A stretch of DNA of 64,000 nt from Verrucomicrobiia bacterium (GTDB lineage: Bacteria > Verrucomicrobiota > Verrucomicrobiia > Verrucomicrobiales > DEV007): the NCBI GenBank assembly GCA_030427505.1, contig JAUICH010000010.1:62001-126000 (forward strand). The letters run 5' to 3'. Positions 39,504-48,199 of this stretch are shown piece after piece. Below the pieces are notes generated by a model that did not search any database, was not told the DNA's origin, and saw nothing but the letters and a program-made list of their open reading frames with translations. Every line of letters starts with the position of its first letter. Positions within the stretch are counted from its first letter, which is position 1. A program made the position numbers and the translations under genes.

Positions 39504-40792
39504 TGGCCGGTGTTACCAGGAAGCTAACCGCGATATTCGTGGCGACAGTCCTCTGCGGTCTCCTGGCTGGCTGCCAGGGCGAGTGGGTCAAGAAAGAGCG
39601 CACCCTGGGCTACCGGGGAGAAGCCCGCTACAATCCCTTTCTGGCGGCGGAGTGGATGCTGAATGACCTGGGGTTCTGGGCCGCGAGTGAGCCCGGCTAC
39701 ACCGAACTGCCCCCCACGGACGAAGCGCTCATGGTGCCCGCCTCTGCTGTCCGGGCCAAGGCGGTGGCGGATGAACTGGAACGCTGGGTGGCCCAGGGCG
39801 GCCACCTGATCTACATCATGATGGCGGGCGAGGGGTTCCGGAATGATTGGGACGAATCCTTTGAAGATTGGCTGAGCGGTACGGAAGAGGAGGAGGAAGA
39901 AGACGAGGAAAGTCCGGCGGGCGACGCCGAAGAGACTGACAAGAAAGCGGAGGGCGAGGAAAGCAAAGACAGCGCCGGGGACGATGATGCCGAGGCTCAG
40001 GACGGTTCCGATGACGATTCCGAGTCAGAGGTGGCCAAGCGCCATCCTTTTCTGACTGCCGTGGGGGTGGAACTGACGGACTCCTCCTCCGAAACGAACC
40101 GGCCGGTCCGGATGGGTAGAGACCGCTATTCCGTGGACCTTCCCGCCACGGCGGGATTCAGGCTGGATCGCGAACTAAAGAAGCGGGAGTTCGAGGCGGG
40201 CGAACCGGGAAAGGCATACTTCCTGAGTTTCCGGCACCGGATGGGCCGGGTCTCGGTGCTCGCAAACGGGAAACCCTTTCGAAACCGTTGGATTGGAGAG
40301 CGGGATAACGCGGCCTTTCTGCACCGGTTGGTGACGCTGAACTCGAAGTCTGGAGTCACCATGATTTATGCCTCGCAGACTTCCCTATGGGATCTTTTGT
40401 GGAGCCGCGGCTGGATGCCACTGGTGGCGTTGATCGTCGCGACACTGGTATGGCTGTGGCGAAACATGCCCCGGTTTGGCGCCGTCAAAGCCCTCGCGCC
40501 CGTTTCGAGCCGGGACTTTTCGGAGCACATCGCCATGACCGCGAAGTTCCTGTGGGACTATAAGAATAGTGACGTGCTGTTGGAATCTCCCCGCCGCTAC
40601 ATCCGCTCCGTGATGGCCCGCCGGTGGATGCAGCCGGGGGACTCGGAGGAGGAGCACTACGGACGTCTGGCGGAACGAACTGGACTGTCCGCGCAGCGTG
40701 TGCGAGAGGCCATGAACCGTCAGGATGTTTTCGAACCCGCCGCAATGACCCGCCTGATGCAGGATCTGCAAACGATTGAATCTGTCTTATGA
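39500..40792 (+). CDS. DUF4350 lipoprotein-like membrane protein
   Basis: 430 residues from ATG 39500. Signal [13 protein letters not shown] contains a good lipobox (LAGC). DUF4350 region: [20 protein letters not shown] and [18 protein letters not shown]. About residues 127-177 are an extreme acidic low-complexity run of Glu, Asp, Ser and Lys splitting the domain. A late membrane helix ([16 protein letters not shown], about 312-330) and a helical C-tail follow. In family members the DUF4350 domain resembles a GATase-like fold. Coupled by ATGA overlaps to genes on both sides. Confidence 0.78.
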   Translation: MMAGVTRKLTAIFVATVLCGLLAGCQGEWVKKERTLGYRGEARYNPFLAAEWMLNDLGFWAASEPGYTELPPTDEALMVPASAVRAKAVADELERWVAQGGHLIYIMMAGEGFRNDWDESFEDWLSGTEEEEEEDEESPAGDAEETDKKAEGEESKDSAGDDDAEAQDGSDDDSESEVAKRHPFLTAVGVELTDSSSETNRPVRMGRDRYSVDLPATAGFRLDRELKKREFEAGEPGKAYFLSFRHRMGRVSVLANGKPFRNRWIGERDNAAFLHRLVTLNSKSGVTMIYASQTSLWDLLWSRGWMPLVALIVATLVWLWRNMPRFGAVKALAPVSSRDFSEHIAMTAKFLWDYKNSDVLLESPRRYIRSVMARRWMQPGDSEEEHYGRLAERTGLSAQRVREAMNRQDVFEPAAMTRLMQDLQTIESVL

Positions 40793-41916
40793 ACCAAGAA
40801 AACTTACCGCAACCTGGAGGGGAATCACCGGCGCCGCCCCTGCCTCCGGCTACTTCGCCGGACAGTCCGGCGACGAACATGACGCCCTTGCCCGCCACCA
40901 CGGGCGAAGCAGAGACCCACTCCCTGGCAGCCACGGAACCAGCGGCTGGAGCCGATTCAGCCTTCGTGGAAACCGCGGCCATGCTCGGGCGCATCCGCGA
41001 GCAAGTACAGCGCGTCTTCCTGGGGCAGAGCGAAGTGGTGGATCAGGTCCTGACCGCCCTGGTAACCGGGGGGCACATTCTTCTGGAAGGCAAGCCGGGG
41101 CTGGGCAAGACTCACCTGGTCATTGCGCTGGCGCGAACCTTTGGAGGTCAGTTCGCGCGCATCCAGTTCACGCCGGACCTGATGCCTTCCGATGTAACGG
41201 GGCATACCATTTACGAAATGGGCACTCAGTCCTTCCGTGTAAGGAAGGGGCCGGTGTTCACGAATCTCCTCTTGGCGGATGAGATCAACCGCGCGCCCGC
41301 GAAGACACAATCCGCGCTGCTGGAGGTCATGCAGGAGGTTCAGGTCACCATCGATGGCGATACCCACAAGCTGGACCCGCCCTTCATGACACTGGCGACG
41401 CAAAACCCCATCGAACAGGAAGGGACCTATCCGCTGCCTGAGGCGCAACTGGACCGTTTCCTGATGAAGGTGCTGATCGACTATCCCAGCGCGGAAGAGG
41501 AGGCCACCATTGTTTCCCTGGTGTCCGCCGGGGCGTCGGGCAGTGGCTTGAGCCCTTCCATCGTGCAGCGGGTGTGCGAACCGGAAGATATCTTGCGTGC
41601 CCAGATGGACTGTGCCGCCGTGCAGGCGGTGGACTCCGTGGTGAAGTATGCCATCGACATTGTGCGGGCCACGCGGGAGTCCCAGGGCATCAGCCTGGGA
41701 GCCGGGACGCGTGGAGCCATCAGCCTTATCCGGGTGGCCAAGGGGTATGCCATTCTGAATGGGCGAAACTACGTCATACCAGCGGACGTGAAGTCCGCCG
41801 TCCTGCCAGTGTTGCGTCACCGCATCAGCCTGGCGCCAGAGTTGGCCATCAGCGGCCAGCAGGTGGACGATACCCTGGCCTCCCTGGTGGCCTCCATCGA
41901 AGCACCGCGCCAATGA
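40789..41916 (+). CDS. MoxR-family AAA+ ATPase
   Basis: 375 residues. After a Pro/Ala-rich 60-residue N-terminus comes the AAA_3 core: Walker [14 protein letters not shown], Walker [21 protein letters not shown], sensor-1 region [20 protein letters not shown] and the arginine-finger region LDRF. A lid domain completes it. MoxR ATPases act as chaperones that mature or assemble partner proteins with VWA or DUF58 domains, the next gene here being DUF58. The start overlaps the previous stop. Confidence 0.93.
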   Translation: MNQENLPQPGGESPAPPLPPATSPDSPATNMTPLPATTGEAETHSLAATEPAAGADSAFVETAAMLGRIREQVQRVFLGQSEVVDQVLTALVTGGHILLEGKPGLGKTHLVIALARTFGGQFARIQFTPDLMPSDVTGHTIYEMGTQSFRVRKGPVFTNLLLADEINRAPAKTQSALLEVMQEVQVTIDGDTHKLDPPFMTLATQNPIEQEGTYPLPEAQLDRFLMKVLIDYPSAEEEATIVSLVSAGASGSGLSPSIVQRVCEPEDILRAQMDCAAVQAVDSVVKYAIDIVRATRESQGISLGAGTRGAISLIRVAKGYAILNGRNYVIPADVKSAVLPVLRHRISLAPELAISGQQVDDTLASLVASIEAPRQ

Positions 41917-41950
41917 TTTCCGCCGGAGTATCCGTCCGGTCTCTTTTGAA

Positions 41951-43255
41951 ATGAAGCCCACCAAACTGGTCTTCTGGTCTGCCATTGCCTGGGGTCTCCT
42001 GGGTTTGGCGGCCTCCTTTGGTGAGGGCTTCGCCAAGCCCTGGCTGGGCCTGGGTGGCGTGGCGGCGGCGGTGATGTTGTTGGACATGATCTGGTTGGCT
42101 GCCCGGAAACCGCCCCGGGCGGAGCGAAAGCTGCCGGGCCGTTTTGCCCTGGGGGAGTACCAGGATGTGGAGGTCGTTCTCCACAATCCCCGGCGCCACC
42201 GGGTAAGGGTGATGATGTTCGACGGCATTCCGCCCGAGGCGGAAACGGAACACCTCCCGTGGGAAGGAGAGGTGCCGGCGGACAGCTTCACGCGAGTCAT
42301 CTATCAGGCCCGGATGATGAAGCGGGGGAAGGTCCATTTCACGCCCGTGCAGTTGCTGGAGGAATCTCCGCTACGCTTTTGGCAGCGGAAGGCCGTGGCC
42401 GCGGAGACTGCGGAAGTGCGGGTGTATCCCAACTACGAGCCTATCATTCAATTCGCTCTCTTGGCTCTGATGCACCGCGAAAGCCAGATGGGCATCGTGA
42501 AGCGAAACTGGGTGGGGATGAGCCGGGAGTTTCATCAACTGCGCGAATACCACGAGAGCGATGTGCTTTCTCAAGTGGACTGGAAAGCCACCGCGAAGCG
42601 TCACCAGCTCATTTCACGGGAGTACCAGGAACAGCGGGATCAGAACATCATTCTCATGGTGGATTCCGGCCGGAGGATGAGGGCCATGGATGGCGCGCTG
42701 TCCCAGTTCGACCACTGCCTGAACGCCATGCTGCTGCTTTCTTACTTTGCCCTCCGGCAGGGCGATCATGTGGGGGTGCTGGGCTTTGGAGGAACCAAGC
42801 GCTGGCTGCCGCCGGTAAAGGGCCAACATTCCATGCCGGTGATTCTGAACCACCTCTACGATTTCGAAACCAGTACCGATCCCAGCGACTTTCGCGAAGC
42901 CGCGGAAATGCTGGCCGCCCGCCAGAAACGGCGGGCCCTGGTGATTCTCTTGACCAACCTGCGCTCCGAAGACAACTCCCTGATCCTCCCGGCGCTGAAA
43001 CTGATTCGCCGCCGTCATCTAGTACTGCTGGCCAGCCTGCGGGAGAAAACGCTGGAGGAGGGGTTGAAGCGTCCGGTGAACACCCACGAGGATGCGCTCA
43101 AGCACGGCGCGACGCATCTCTATTTTGAAGAGCGCCGCCAACTCATCGAGCAGATCGCCGCATTCGGCGTTTCCATGGTGGACACCACGCCGCAGAACCT
43201 GCCCATCACCCTGACAAACCGCTATTTCGAGATCAAGCGCAGTGGTATGTTGTGA
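41951..43255 (+). CDS. DUF58 domain protein (VWA-like)
   Basis: 434 residues. Two N-terminal membrane helices (about 5-45), a beta domain (PGRFALGEYQDVEVVLHNPRR), then DUF58: GMSREFHQLREYHESDVLSQ, VDWKATAKRHQLISREYQEQ, RDQNIILMVDSGRRM (the MIDAS-like DxS-type loop). The C-terminus (LILPALKLIRRRHLVLLASL) continues the VWA-like fold. Presumed client of the MoxR ATPase. Last gene of the operon, 34 bp after moxR. Confidence 0.9.
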   Translation: MKPTKLVFWSAIAWGLLGLAASFGEGFAKPWLGLGGVAAAVMLLDMIWLAARKPPRAERKLPGRFALGEYQDVEVVLHNPRRHRVRVMMFDGIPPEAETEHLPWEGEVPADSFTRVIYQARMMKRGKVHFTPVQLLEESPLRFWQRKAVAAETAEVRVYPNYEPIIQFALLALMHRESQMGIVKRNWVGMSREFHQLREYHESDVLSQVDWKATAKRHQLISREYQEQRDQNIILMVDSGRRMRAMDGALSQFDHCLNAMLLLSYFALRQGDHVGVLGFGGTKRWLPPVKGQHSMPVILNHLYDFETSTDPSDFREAAEMLAARQKRRALVILLTNLRSEDNSLILPALKLIRRRHLVLLASLREKTLEEGLKRPVNTHEDALKHGATHLYFEERRQLIEQIAAFGVSMVDTTPQNLPITLTNRYFEIKRSGML

Positions 43256-43271
43256 GAGAGAGCTGGGGAAG

Positions 43272-43312
43272 CGATGACCGGGCGCGGGCGCTCCGTCACA
43301 GTTGCTTTTTTT
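43272..43312 (+). terminator. Possible terminator of the RDD-to-DUF58 operon
   Basis: Imperfect hairpin AAGC-(GA)-TGAC / GTCA-(CAGTT)-GCTT with a GC-rich interior, followed by a run of seven T at 43306-43312. Mismatched stem lowers confidence. Confidence 0.4.
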
Positions 43313-43356
43313 CGCTTCTCTGGCTGAAGCGTGGGAAATGGCGTTCCCAGAAAGAA

Positions 43357-43389
43357 GAAACCCCCGCCTTTTTGAAGGGCGAGGGTTTC
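43357..43389 (-). terminator. Terminator downstream of korB
   Basis: GAAACCC (43357-43363) pairs with GGGTTTC (43383-43389); after one C/A mismatch CGCC (43365-43368) pairs with GGCG (43378-43381). Read on the minus strand the stem is followed by TTCTTTCT, as expected at the end of korB. Confidence 0.7.
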
Positions 43390-43452
43390 GAAAGGGAATG
43401 AAGGCCGCGCGCGCCAGTCGTGGGCGGCCTGGGGTTGAGAGCGATCGAGCGC

Positions 43453-44382
43453 TTACTTCAAGGAATCAAACCGCTGCTGAATCAGTTGGGCGGCGGTAGC
43501 GGAGCCGACTTTTTCGCGGGTGGAATCGATCCACTTCTGCTCCAGTTGATTCTTCGTCGGGCGCTCTTCCTGGTAGAAGACGCCGAACTTGCCGGGGAAC
43601 GGCAGGTTCGCGATGGCGTAGGCGGCGGCTTCATCGGTCACGTCGTGACGTTCTTCGTCTTCCGGCGTGTTGTCGTACTGTTTCTCTTCGATGAGGTTGA
43701 ACTCACCACCCTTACGGGGGTTGCCCTGGTCGAAGGCGCCGGGGTAAAAGACGACGCACTCGGAGAGCACCTCCACCACGGAAAAGCCGTTGTGGCGGAT
43801 GGCGCGCTCGAACATTTCCATCATGTGCTTCACCTGAGCGGCATGGGTGCGGCCGACGAAGGATGCGCCGCCAGAAACCAGCCGCTTCATGGGGTTGATG
43901 GGCCGGTCGATGGCGCCGGTGGGGTCGGTCTTGGACTTATACCCCAGGGGCGAGGTGGGAGAGGTCTGCTTCTTTGTCAGGCCATAGACGAAGTTGTCCA
44001 TGATGACGTAGGTGATGTTCACGTTCTTCCGGGCGGCGTGGTCCAGATGGTTGCCACCGATGGAGAAGCCGTCACCATCACCACCGAAGGCGAAGACGTG
44101 GACGTCCGGACGGGAAAGGCTGACCCCCGTGGCCAGGGGCAGAGCCCGGCCATGGATGAAGTGCATGCCGTGGGAATTGACGAAATACGGGAAGCGTGAG
44201 GAACAGCCGATGCCCGCGATGGTGACGATCTTTTCGTGGGGGATCTGGAGCTTTTCCAGGACTTTGAAGAAAGCGGCCAAGACGGCGAAGTCGCCGCAGC
44301 CGGGACACCACGTCGGGTGGTCGGCGGTCAGCGCTTTCTTAGTCAGCTTTTCCGGTTCGGCGGGAGGAGAGGCGGTAGCCAT
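43453..44382 (-). CDS. korB: 2-Oxoacid:ferredoxin oxidoreductase, beta subunit
   Basis: 309 residues from ATG 44382 (a longer frame starts at 44466 inside korA). HPTWCPGCGDFAVL bears the conserved CPGCG of the ThDP-binding beta subunit, IAGIGCSSRFPYF follows, and the ThDP/Mg motif is FAFGGDGDGFSIGGNH. It forms with korA an enzyme that oxidises a 2-oxoacid, probably 2-oxoglutarate, to the acyl-CoA with ferredoxin reduction. Closest to KorB rather than pyruvate enzymes in organisation (two-subunit, alpha fused with gamma). The terminator at 43357-43389 follows. Confidence 0.9.
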   Translation of the reverse strand: MATASPPAEPEKLTKKALTADHPTWCPGCGDFAVLAAFFKVLEKLQIPHEKIVTIAGIGCSSRFPYFVNSHGMHFIHGRALPLATGVSLSRPDVHVFAFGGDGDGFSIGGNHLDHAARKNVNITYVIMDNFVYGLTKKQTSPTSPLGYKSKTDPTGAIDRPINPMKRLVSGGASFVGRTHAAQVKHMMEMFERAIRHNGFSVVEVLSECVVFYPGAFDQGNPRKGGEFNLIEEKQYDNTPEDEERHDVTDEAAAYAIANLPFPGKFGVFYQEERPTKNQLEQKWIDSTREKVGSATAAQLIQQRFDSLK

Positions 44383-44443
44383 GGGACGTTTGTGAATCCG
44401 TTCGGGTTCGGAATCGTTTAAGGTTCGACAGACAAGAGAGGGT

Positions 44444-46270
44444 TCAGGATTCGGCAACAATGGCATCCACGCCTTTCAGGATTTCGCGGACCCGGTAGGT
44501 GAGGCCGTCGGTCTTGCAGAGGCTGCGGATCTTCGGATCGCAGTAGCGGGCGCGCAGCAGGGTGGCCAACTGGCCGTTGCCGTAGAGGCCTTCGTCGTTC
44601 ATTTCCACGACGATGACATGCTTGAAGCGGGCGAAGAGGGTTTCCAGACCGTTCGGCAGCGGATTGACGTAGCGAATGTGAATGGAAGACAGAGAGCGGT
44701 CTTGAGAACGGGCCCGGATGGTGGCCTCGCGGATTGGGCCCCAGGTGGAACCCCAGCCGACCAGCAGGACGTCGCCCTCTTCGTCGCCGAAGATTTCCGG
44801 CAGGTCGATCTCTTCGGCGAAGGCCTTGATCTTCTCCCGCCGGCGGATGGTCATTTTCTGGTGCAGTTCCGGGCTGGAGGAGGGGTGGCCCCACTCATCG
44901 TGTTCCAGACCGGTCACCACCGGATATTTTCCGCCCGCCATGGGGGTGCCGGGAGGCGCGTGCCGGGTTTCGCCGTCCAGCGGGTAGGGTTTGAAATCTT
45001 CGCCGCGGGTTTCGAGGTCCAGTTCAGGCTCGATGACGACTTCGTCGACGACCGGCTCGCGGAAGGCTTCGATGCGGGTGGCCAGCGCCTGATCCGTCAG
45101 GACGATGACCGGCACGCTGTATTTCTTGGCCAGTTGGCAGGCTTCCAGGGCGGTGTAGAAACAGTCCTGCACGTTCTTCGGCGCGATGACAATGCGAGGG
45201 CAGTCGCCGTGACTGCCGTAGATGGCCTGCATCAGGTCGCTCTGTTCCACGCTGGTCGGAAGACCGGTGGAGGGGCCGCCGCGCTGCACGTTAATGATGA
45301 CCAGCGGCAGTTCCGCCATGGTGGCGTAGCTGAGGGCCTCCATCTTCAGGGAGAGACCCGGCCCCGAGCTGCCGGTCACGGCAATGTGGCCGGAGAAAGA
45401 AAACCCGACGGCCATGGAGACGGCGGCCAACTCATCCTCCGCCTGCACGAACATGCCGCCATACTTGGGCAGTTCCGAGCGGAGCTGCTCCATGATGGTG
45501 GACCAGGGAGTAATGGGATAACCGGCCCCAAAACGCACGCCGCCAGCCAGCAGGCCGAAGACGATGGCGGTGTTTCCGTCCGTGGTGATGCGGTGGGTGT
45601 CCGCTGAGGTGCCTTCCCGCAGGGTGTAGGCATCCGAAAAGATATCGCCGATCTGGTAGGAGAACCCGGCGTCGAAGGCGAGCATGGCGTTGCGCAGCAC
45701 GTCTTCGCCCTTGCGGCCAAACTGGCGCTCCACGATCTCGATGAGTTTGTCCCGCTTCAGGCGGAAGATCTGGCAGACCAGGCCCAGCACGAAGAGGTTC
45801 TTGCCCCGGTCGCGCGCGGTGCCACCGAGAGCTTCGATGGTCGTGCTGGTAATCGGCACGCCCACGTAGGTGATGTCTTTGTCCCGGTCTTCCGGGAGTT
45901 CGACGTGGTCCGTGTCGTACAGGCACACGCCGCCATGCCGGAGAGAGGCAATGTGGTCGTTGTAGCTGTGCTGGTAGAACGTGACCAGGAAGTCTGCTTC
46001 ATCCCCAGCCGAAAGGACCTCGCCCGAGCCCAGGTGGACCTGGAAGATGGACGGGCCACCGGAGATGGTGGAAGGGATGGTCATGTAAGTCATGACCTCC
46101 CGGGCGCTTCGTCCCGCCAGTTTTGCCAGAAAACCACCAATGGTCTGAATACCATCCTGGGAGTCACCCGCGAAACGGATGACCGCGTTGGACAGGTCGA
46201 CTTGGGGGTTGCTGCTGGAGGGGTTGTTGTCTGCTTCGTTTTTTGGAGCCGAAGTGGCTGGGGCACTCAT
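44444..46270 (-). CDS. korA: 2-Oxoacid:ferredoxin oxidoreductase, fused gamma-alpha subunit
   Basis: 608 residues from ATG 46270 (the frame extends to 46360). Residues 25-220 are the gamma domain (VIRFAGDSQDGIQTIGGFLA, VPITSTTIEALGG). From about 230 the alpha (pyrimidine-binding) domain: GVRFGAGYPITPWSTIMEQL, FVQAEDELAAVSMAVGFSFS, AVTGSSGPGLSLKMEALSYA and NVQRGGPSTGLPTSVEQSD. Such gamma-alpha fusions characterise KorA-type enzymes of the reductive or ferredoxin-linked TCA cycle. korB follows after 61 bp. The promoter sits in a nine-base inverted repeat at 46290-46323. Confidence 0.92.
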   Translation of the reverse strand: MSAPATSAPKNEADNNPSSSNPQVDLSNAVIRFAGDSQDGIQTIGGFLAKLAGRSAREVMTYMTIPSTISGGPSIFQVHLGSGEVLSAGDEADFLVTFYQHSYNDHIASLRHGGVCLYDTDHVELPEDRDKDITYVGVPITSTTIEALGGTARDRGKNLFVLGLVCQIFRLKRDKLIEIVERQFGRKGEDVLRNAMLAFDAGFSYQIGDIFSDAYTLREGTSADTHRITTDGNTAIVFGLLAGGVRFGAGYPITPWSTIMEQLRSELPKYGGMFVQAEDELAAVSMAVGFSFSGHIAVTGSSGPGLSLKMEALSYATMAELPLVIINVQRGGPSTGLPTSVEQSDLMQAIYGSHGDCPRIVIAPKNVQDCFYTALEACQLAKKYSVPVIVLTDQALATRIEAFREPVVDEVVIEPELDLETRGEDFKPYPLDGETRHAPPGTPMAGGKYPVVTGLEHDEWGHPSSSPELHQKMTIRRREKIKAFAEEIDLPEIFGDEEGDVLLVGWGSTWGPIREATIRARSQDRSLSSIHIRYVNPLPNGLETLFARFKHVIVVEMNDEGLYGNGQLATLLRARYCDPKIRSLCKTDGLTYRVREILKGVDAIVAES

Positions 46271-46289
46271 CGATGAGAAAAGGGAAGTT

Positions 46290-46323
46290 TTGAAACTATG
46301 GTTTACCCCACTGGTAGTTTCAA
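46290..46323 (-). promoter_or_regulatory. korAB promoter overlapped by an inverted repeat
   Basis: Perfect nine-base arms TTGAAACTA (46290-46298) and TAGTTTCAA (46315-46323) flank 16 bases. On the minus strand they contain TTGAAA (46318-46323) as -35 and CATAGT (46295-46300) as -10, exactly 17 bp apart. The ATG lies about 25 bp further on. A dimeric repressor on this palindrome would cover both promoter elements. Confidence 0.55.
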
Positions 46324-46459
46324 GGCGGTTTTGCGACGAAAAACGGCTTGATTTTGACAAGCGGGAGGATGTTAGGCAGTCTGCGCGGAACCGGTCTCCA
46401 GCGAGAGGTTGGGTCAGGTTTCCACCCGTAAGACAAGCGCCCCCTATTTATCTTCCATC

Positions 46460-47656
46460 GTGAATTCTTCGTCCAGTCTTTGGTCCGTTTTTGTCACCTT
46501 TCTCCGTCTGGGGGTTACCTCCTTTGGGGGACCCACGGCTCACCTCGGTTTCTTTCACGAGGAATTCGTGAGCCGTAAGAAATGGCTGACGGAACAAGCC
46601 TACGGCGACTTGCTGGCTCTGTGCCAGTTTTTGCCCGGCCCGGCCAGCAGTCAGGTGGGCTTCGGCATTGGGCTGATGCGTGGCGGTTGGGCGGGCGGCT
46701 TGCTCGCCTGGGCGGGCTTTACCCTGCCTTCGGCGGCCATCATGTGTCTCTTTGCATTGGGGGTCATGAGCTGGGGCAGCGGGGGCGGCTGGCTGACGGG
46801 GCTGCAACTGGCGGTCATCGCCGTTATCGCCAAGGCGGTGTGGAATCTGGCGAGTTCGCTGTGCCCCAATCGCGCGACTCAGACCATGGCGCTGGCGGCG
46901 GCGGCGGTCATGCTGCTGGTCTCCGGCTCGATCATCCAGATTGGCCTGATGGTGGCCGGGGCCCTGGTGGGGGCCTTTTTTCTGAAGGCGGATGCGAAGG
47001 CTCCGGAGGGGGAAGCGGGCCAGACGGAACCGGAGATCACCGACCAGAGTGGGGGGGCGGTCAGTTCCACGGTGTGCCTGACCCTGTTTGTCACGCTGCT
47101 CGTCACCCTGCCCATCATCGCCGCCACCAGCGGTCCCGGGCTGGGCTGGAAACTGGCGGACAGTTTTTACCGGACCGGTTCCCTGGTCTTTGGCGGCGGG
47201 CATGTGGTGCTGCCGCTGCTCCAGCAGGAGACGGTGGAGCCGGGCTGGGTGGCGGAGGACACCTTTCTGGCGGGCTATGGAGCCGCCCAGGCGGTGCCGG
47301 GCCCGCTCTTTACCTTTTCCGCCTTTGTCGGCACGGCAGCCTCGGGCGTGGGGATGGGGCTGGTGGCTCTGGTCAGCGTCTTTCTGCCTTCCTGGCTGTT
47401 GGTGGGCGGGCTGCTGCCGCACTGGAACAAGCTGCGGCGCATCCACTGGATCCGGCGCGCGCTGGCGGGGACGAACGCGGTGGTGGTCGGGTTGCTGGTG
47501 GCGGCGCTGTACCACCCTGCGTGGACGCGCGGCGTGTCGGGGATGAAGGACGTGGCCTTTGTCCTGGTTACATTCGCCCTGTTGGTGGTGTGGAAGCTGC
47601 CACCCTGGCTGGTGGTGGTCGTGGCCGGTATCGCGGGGGCGGTGGTGCTTTCCTGA
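46460..47656 (+). CDS. chrA: Chromate efflux transporter
   Basis: 398 residues from GTG 46460; the frame opens earlier at a TTG (46409). Two homologous CHR halves: RLGVTSFGGPTAHLGFFHEE with FLPGPASSQVGFGIGLMRGG in the first, and SLVFGGGHVVLPLLQQE with AVPGPLFTFSAFVG in the second. About ten membrane helices. Full-length (long-chain) CHR proteins export chromate in exchange for protons. No chrB or other metal gene is near, so chromate as the natural substrate is not certain. MITE copy B begins 18 bp downstream. Confidence 0.9.
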   Translation: MNSSSSLWSVFVTFLRLGVTSFGGPTAHLGFFHEEFVSRKKWLTEQAYGDLLALCQFLPGPASSQVGFGIGLMRGGWAGGLLAWAGFTLPSAAIMCLFALGVMSWGSGGGWLTGLQLAVIAVIAKAVWNLASSLCPNRATQTMALAAAAVMLLVSGSIIQIGLMVAGALVGAFFLKADAKAPEGEAGQTEPEITDQSGGAVSSTVCLTLFVTLLVTLPIIAATSGPGLGWKLADSFYRTGSLVFGGGHVVLPLLQQETVEPGWVAEDTFLAGYGAAQAVPGPLFTFSAFVGTAASGVGMGLVALVSVFLPSWLLVGGLLPHWNKLRRIHWIRRALAGTNAVVVGLLVAALYHPAWTRGVSGMKDVAFVLVTFALLVVWKLPPWLVVVVAGIAGAVVLS

Positions 47657-47673
47657 GACGGCTTTTTGCCCGG

Positions 47674-47875
47674 CTAGTGCTCTGACCGCCTTAAGATGAT
47701 GGGTGATTGGGGAGGATTTTTGGCTGGGGGCAAGGCGCGATGAAGGAGGCTATGTGAATCATAACTGACTGAAGAGCAACGAAGAACCCAGCCAAAAAGA
47801 CCGGGTCGCGTCCTTTTGCCAACGGCTCTTTGTTCAGACCAAGCGCTCATCATTTTAAGGCGGTCAGAGCACTAG
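47674..47875 (-). mobile_element. 202-bp MITE, copy B
   Basis: Same length as copy A and about 94% identical to its reverse complement. Terminal repeats read CTAGTGCTCTGACCGC on both ends: at position 8 copy A has A in both arms and copy B has T in both, so the pair is kept. CTAG occurs at both borders. The minus-strand end supplies the TAG stop of the Trm112-like gene. It lies between convergent chrA and that gene. Confidence 0.85.
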
Positions 47876-48132
47876 CTCAGGTCGATCGATTCGTCTATCA
47901 GCAGAATGGGGAAGCCTTCGCGGATTTCGTAGAGGCGGGCGCCGCTTTTCGTGATCAGGCCCGCGGTGAGGGCATTTTGAAGGGTGGAGCCGTCATGGCG
48001 CAGAATGCGGCCCTCCGCCAATTTTCCGTTGAGCTTTGCGATCTCAGCGGCCGTCGCCAGCCGGAGCGGCTCCTTGGTTTCGGGGCAACGGAGCACGTTC
48101 AGCAGCTCAGAGGGAATGATGGCGTCCGGCAT
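47873..48132 (-). CDS. Trm112-family small protein
   Basis: 86 residues: IPSELLNVLRCPETKEPLRL at the N-terminus and ARLYEIREGFPILLIDESIDL at the C-terminus match the UPF0434/Trm112 fold. Only one of the usual Cys pairs is present (RCPETKEP instead of CPxCK), so zinc binding is doubtful. Bacterial members are of unclear role. The gene ends on the MITE: its TAG stop belongs to CTAG at the element border (47872-47875). It follows moeB by 67 bp in the same direction. Confidence 0.82.
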
Positions 48133-48199
48133 GGAAGAATGAATCTGGTGAGTTGCGATCTTGGGGGAGGACTGAATGGGAAATATTTGTCCATACTGC

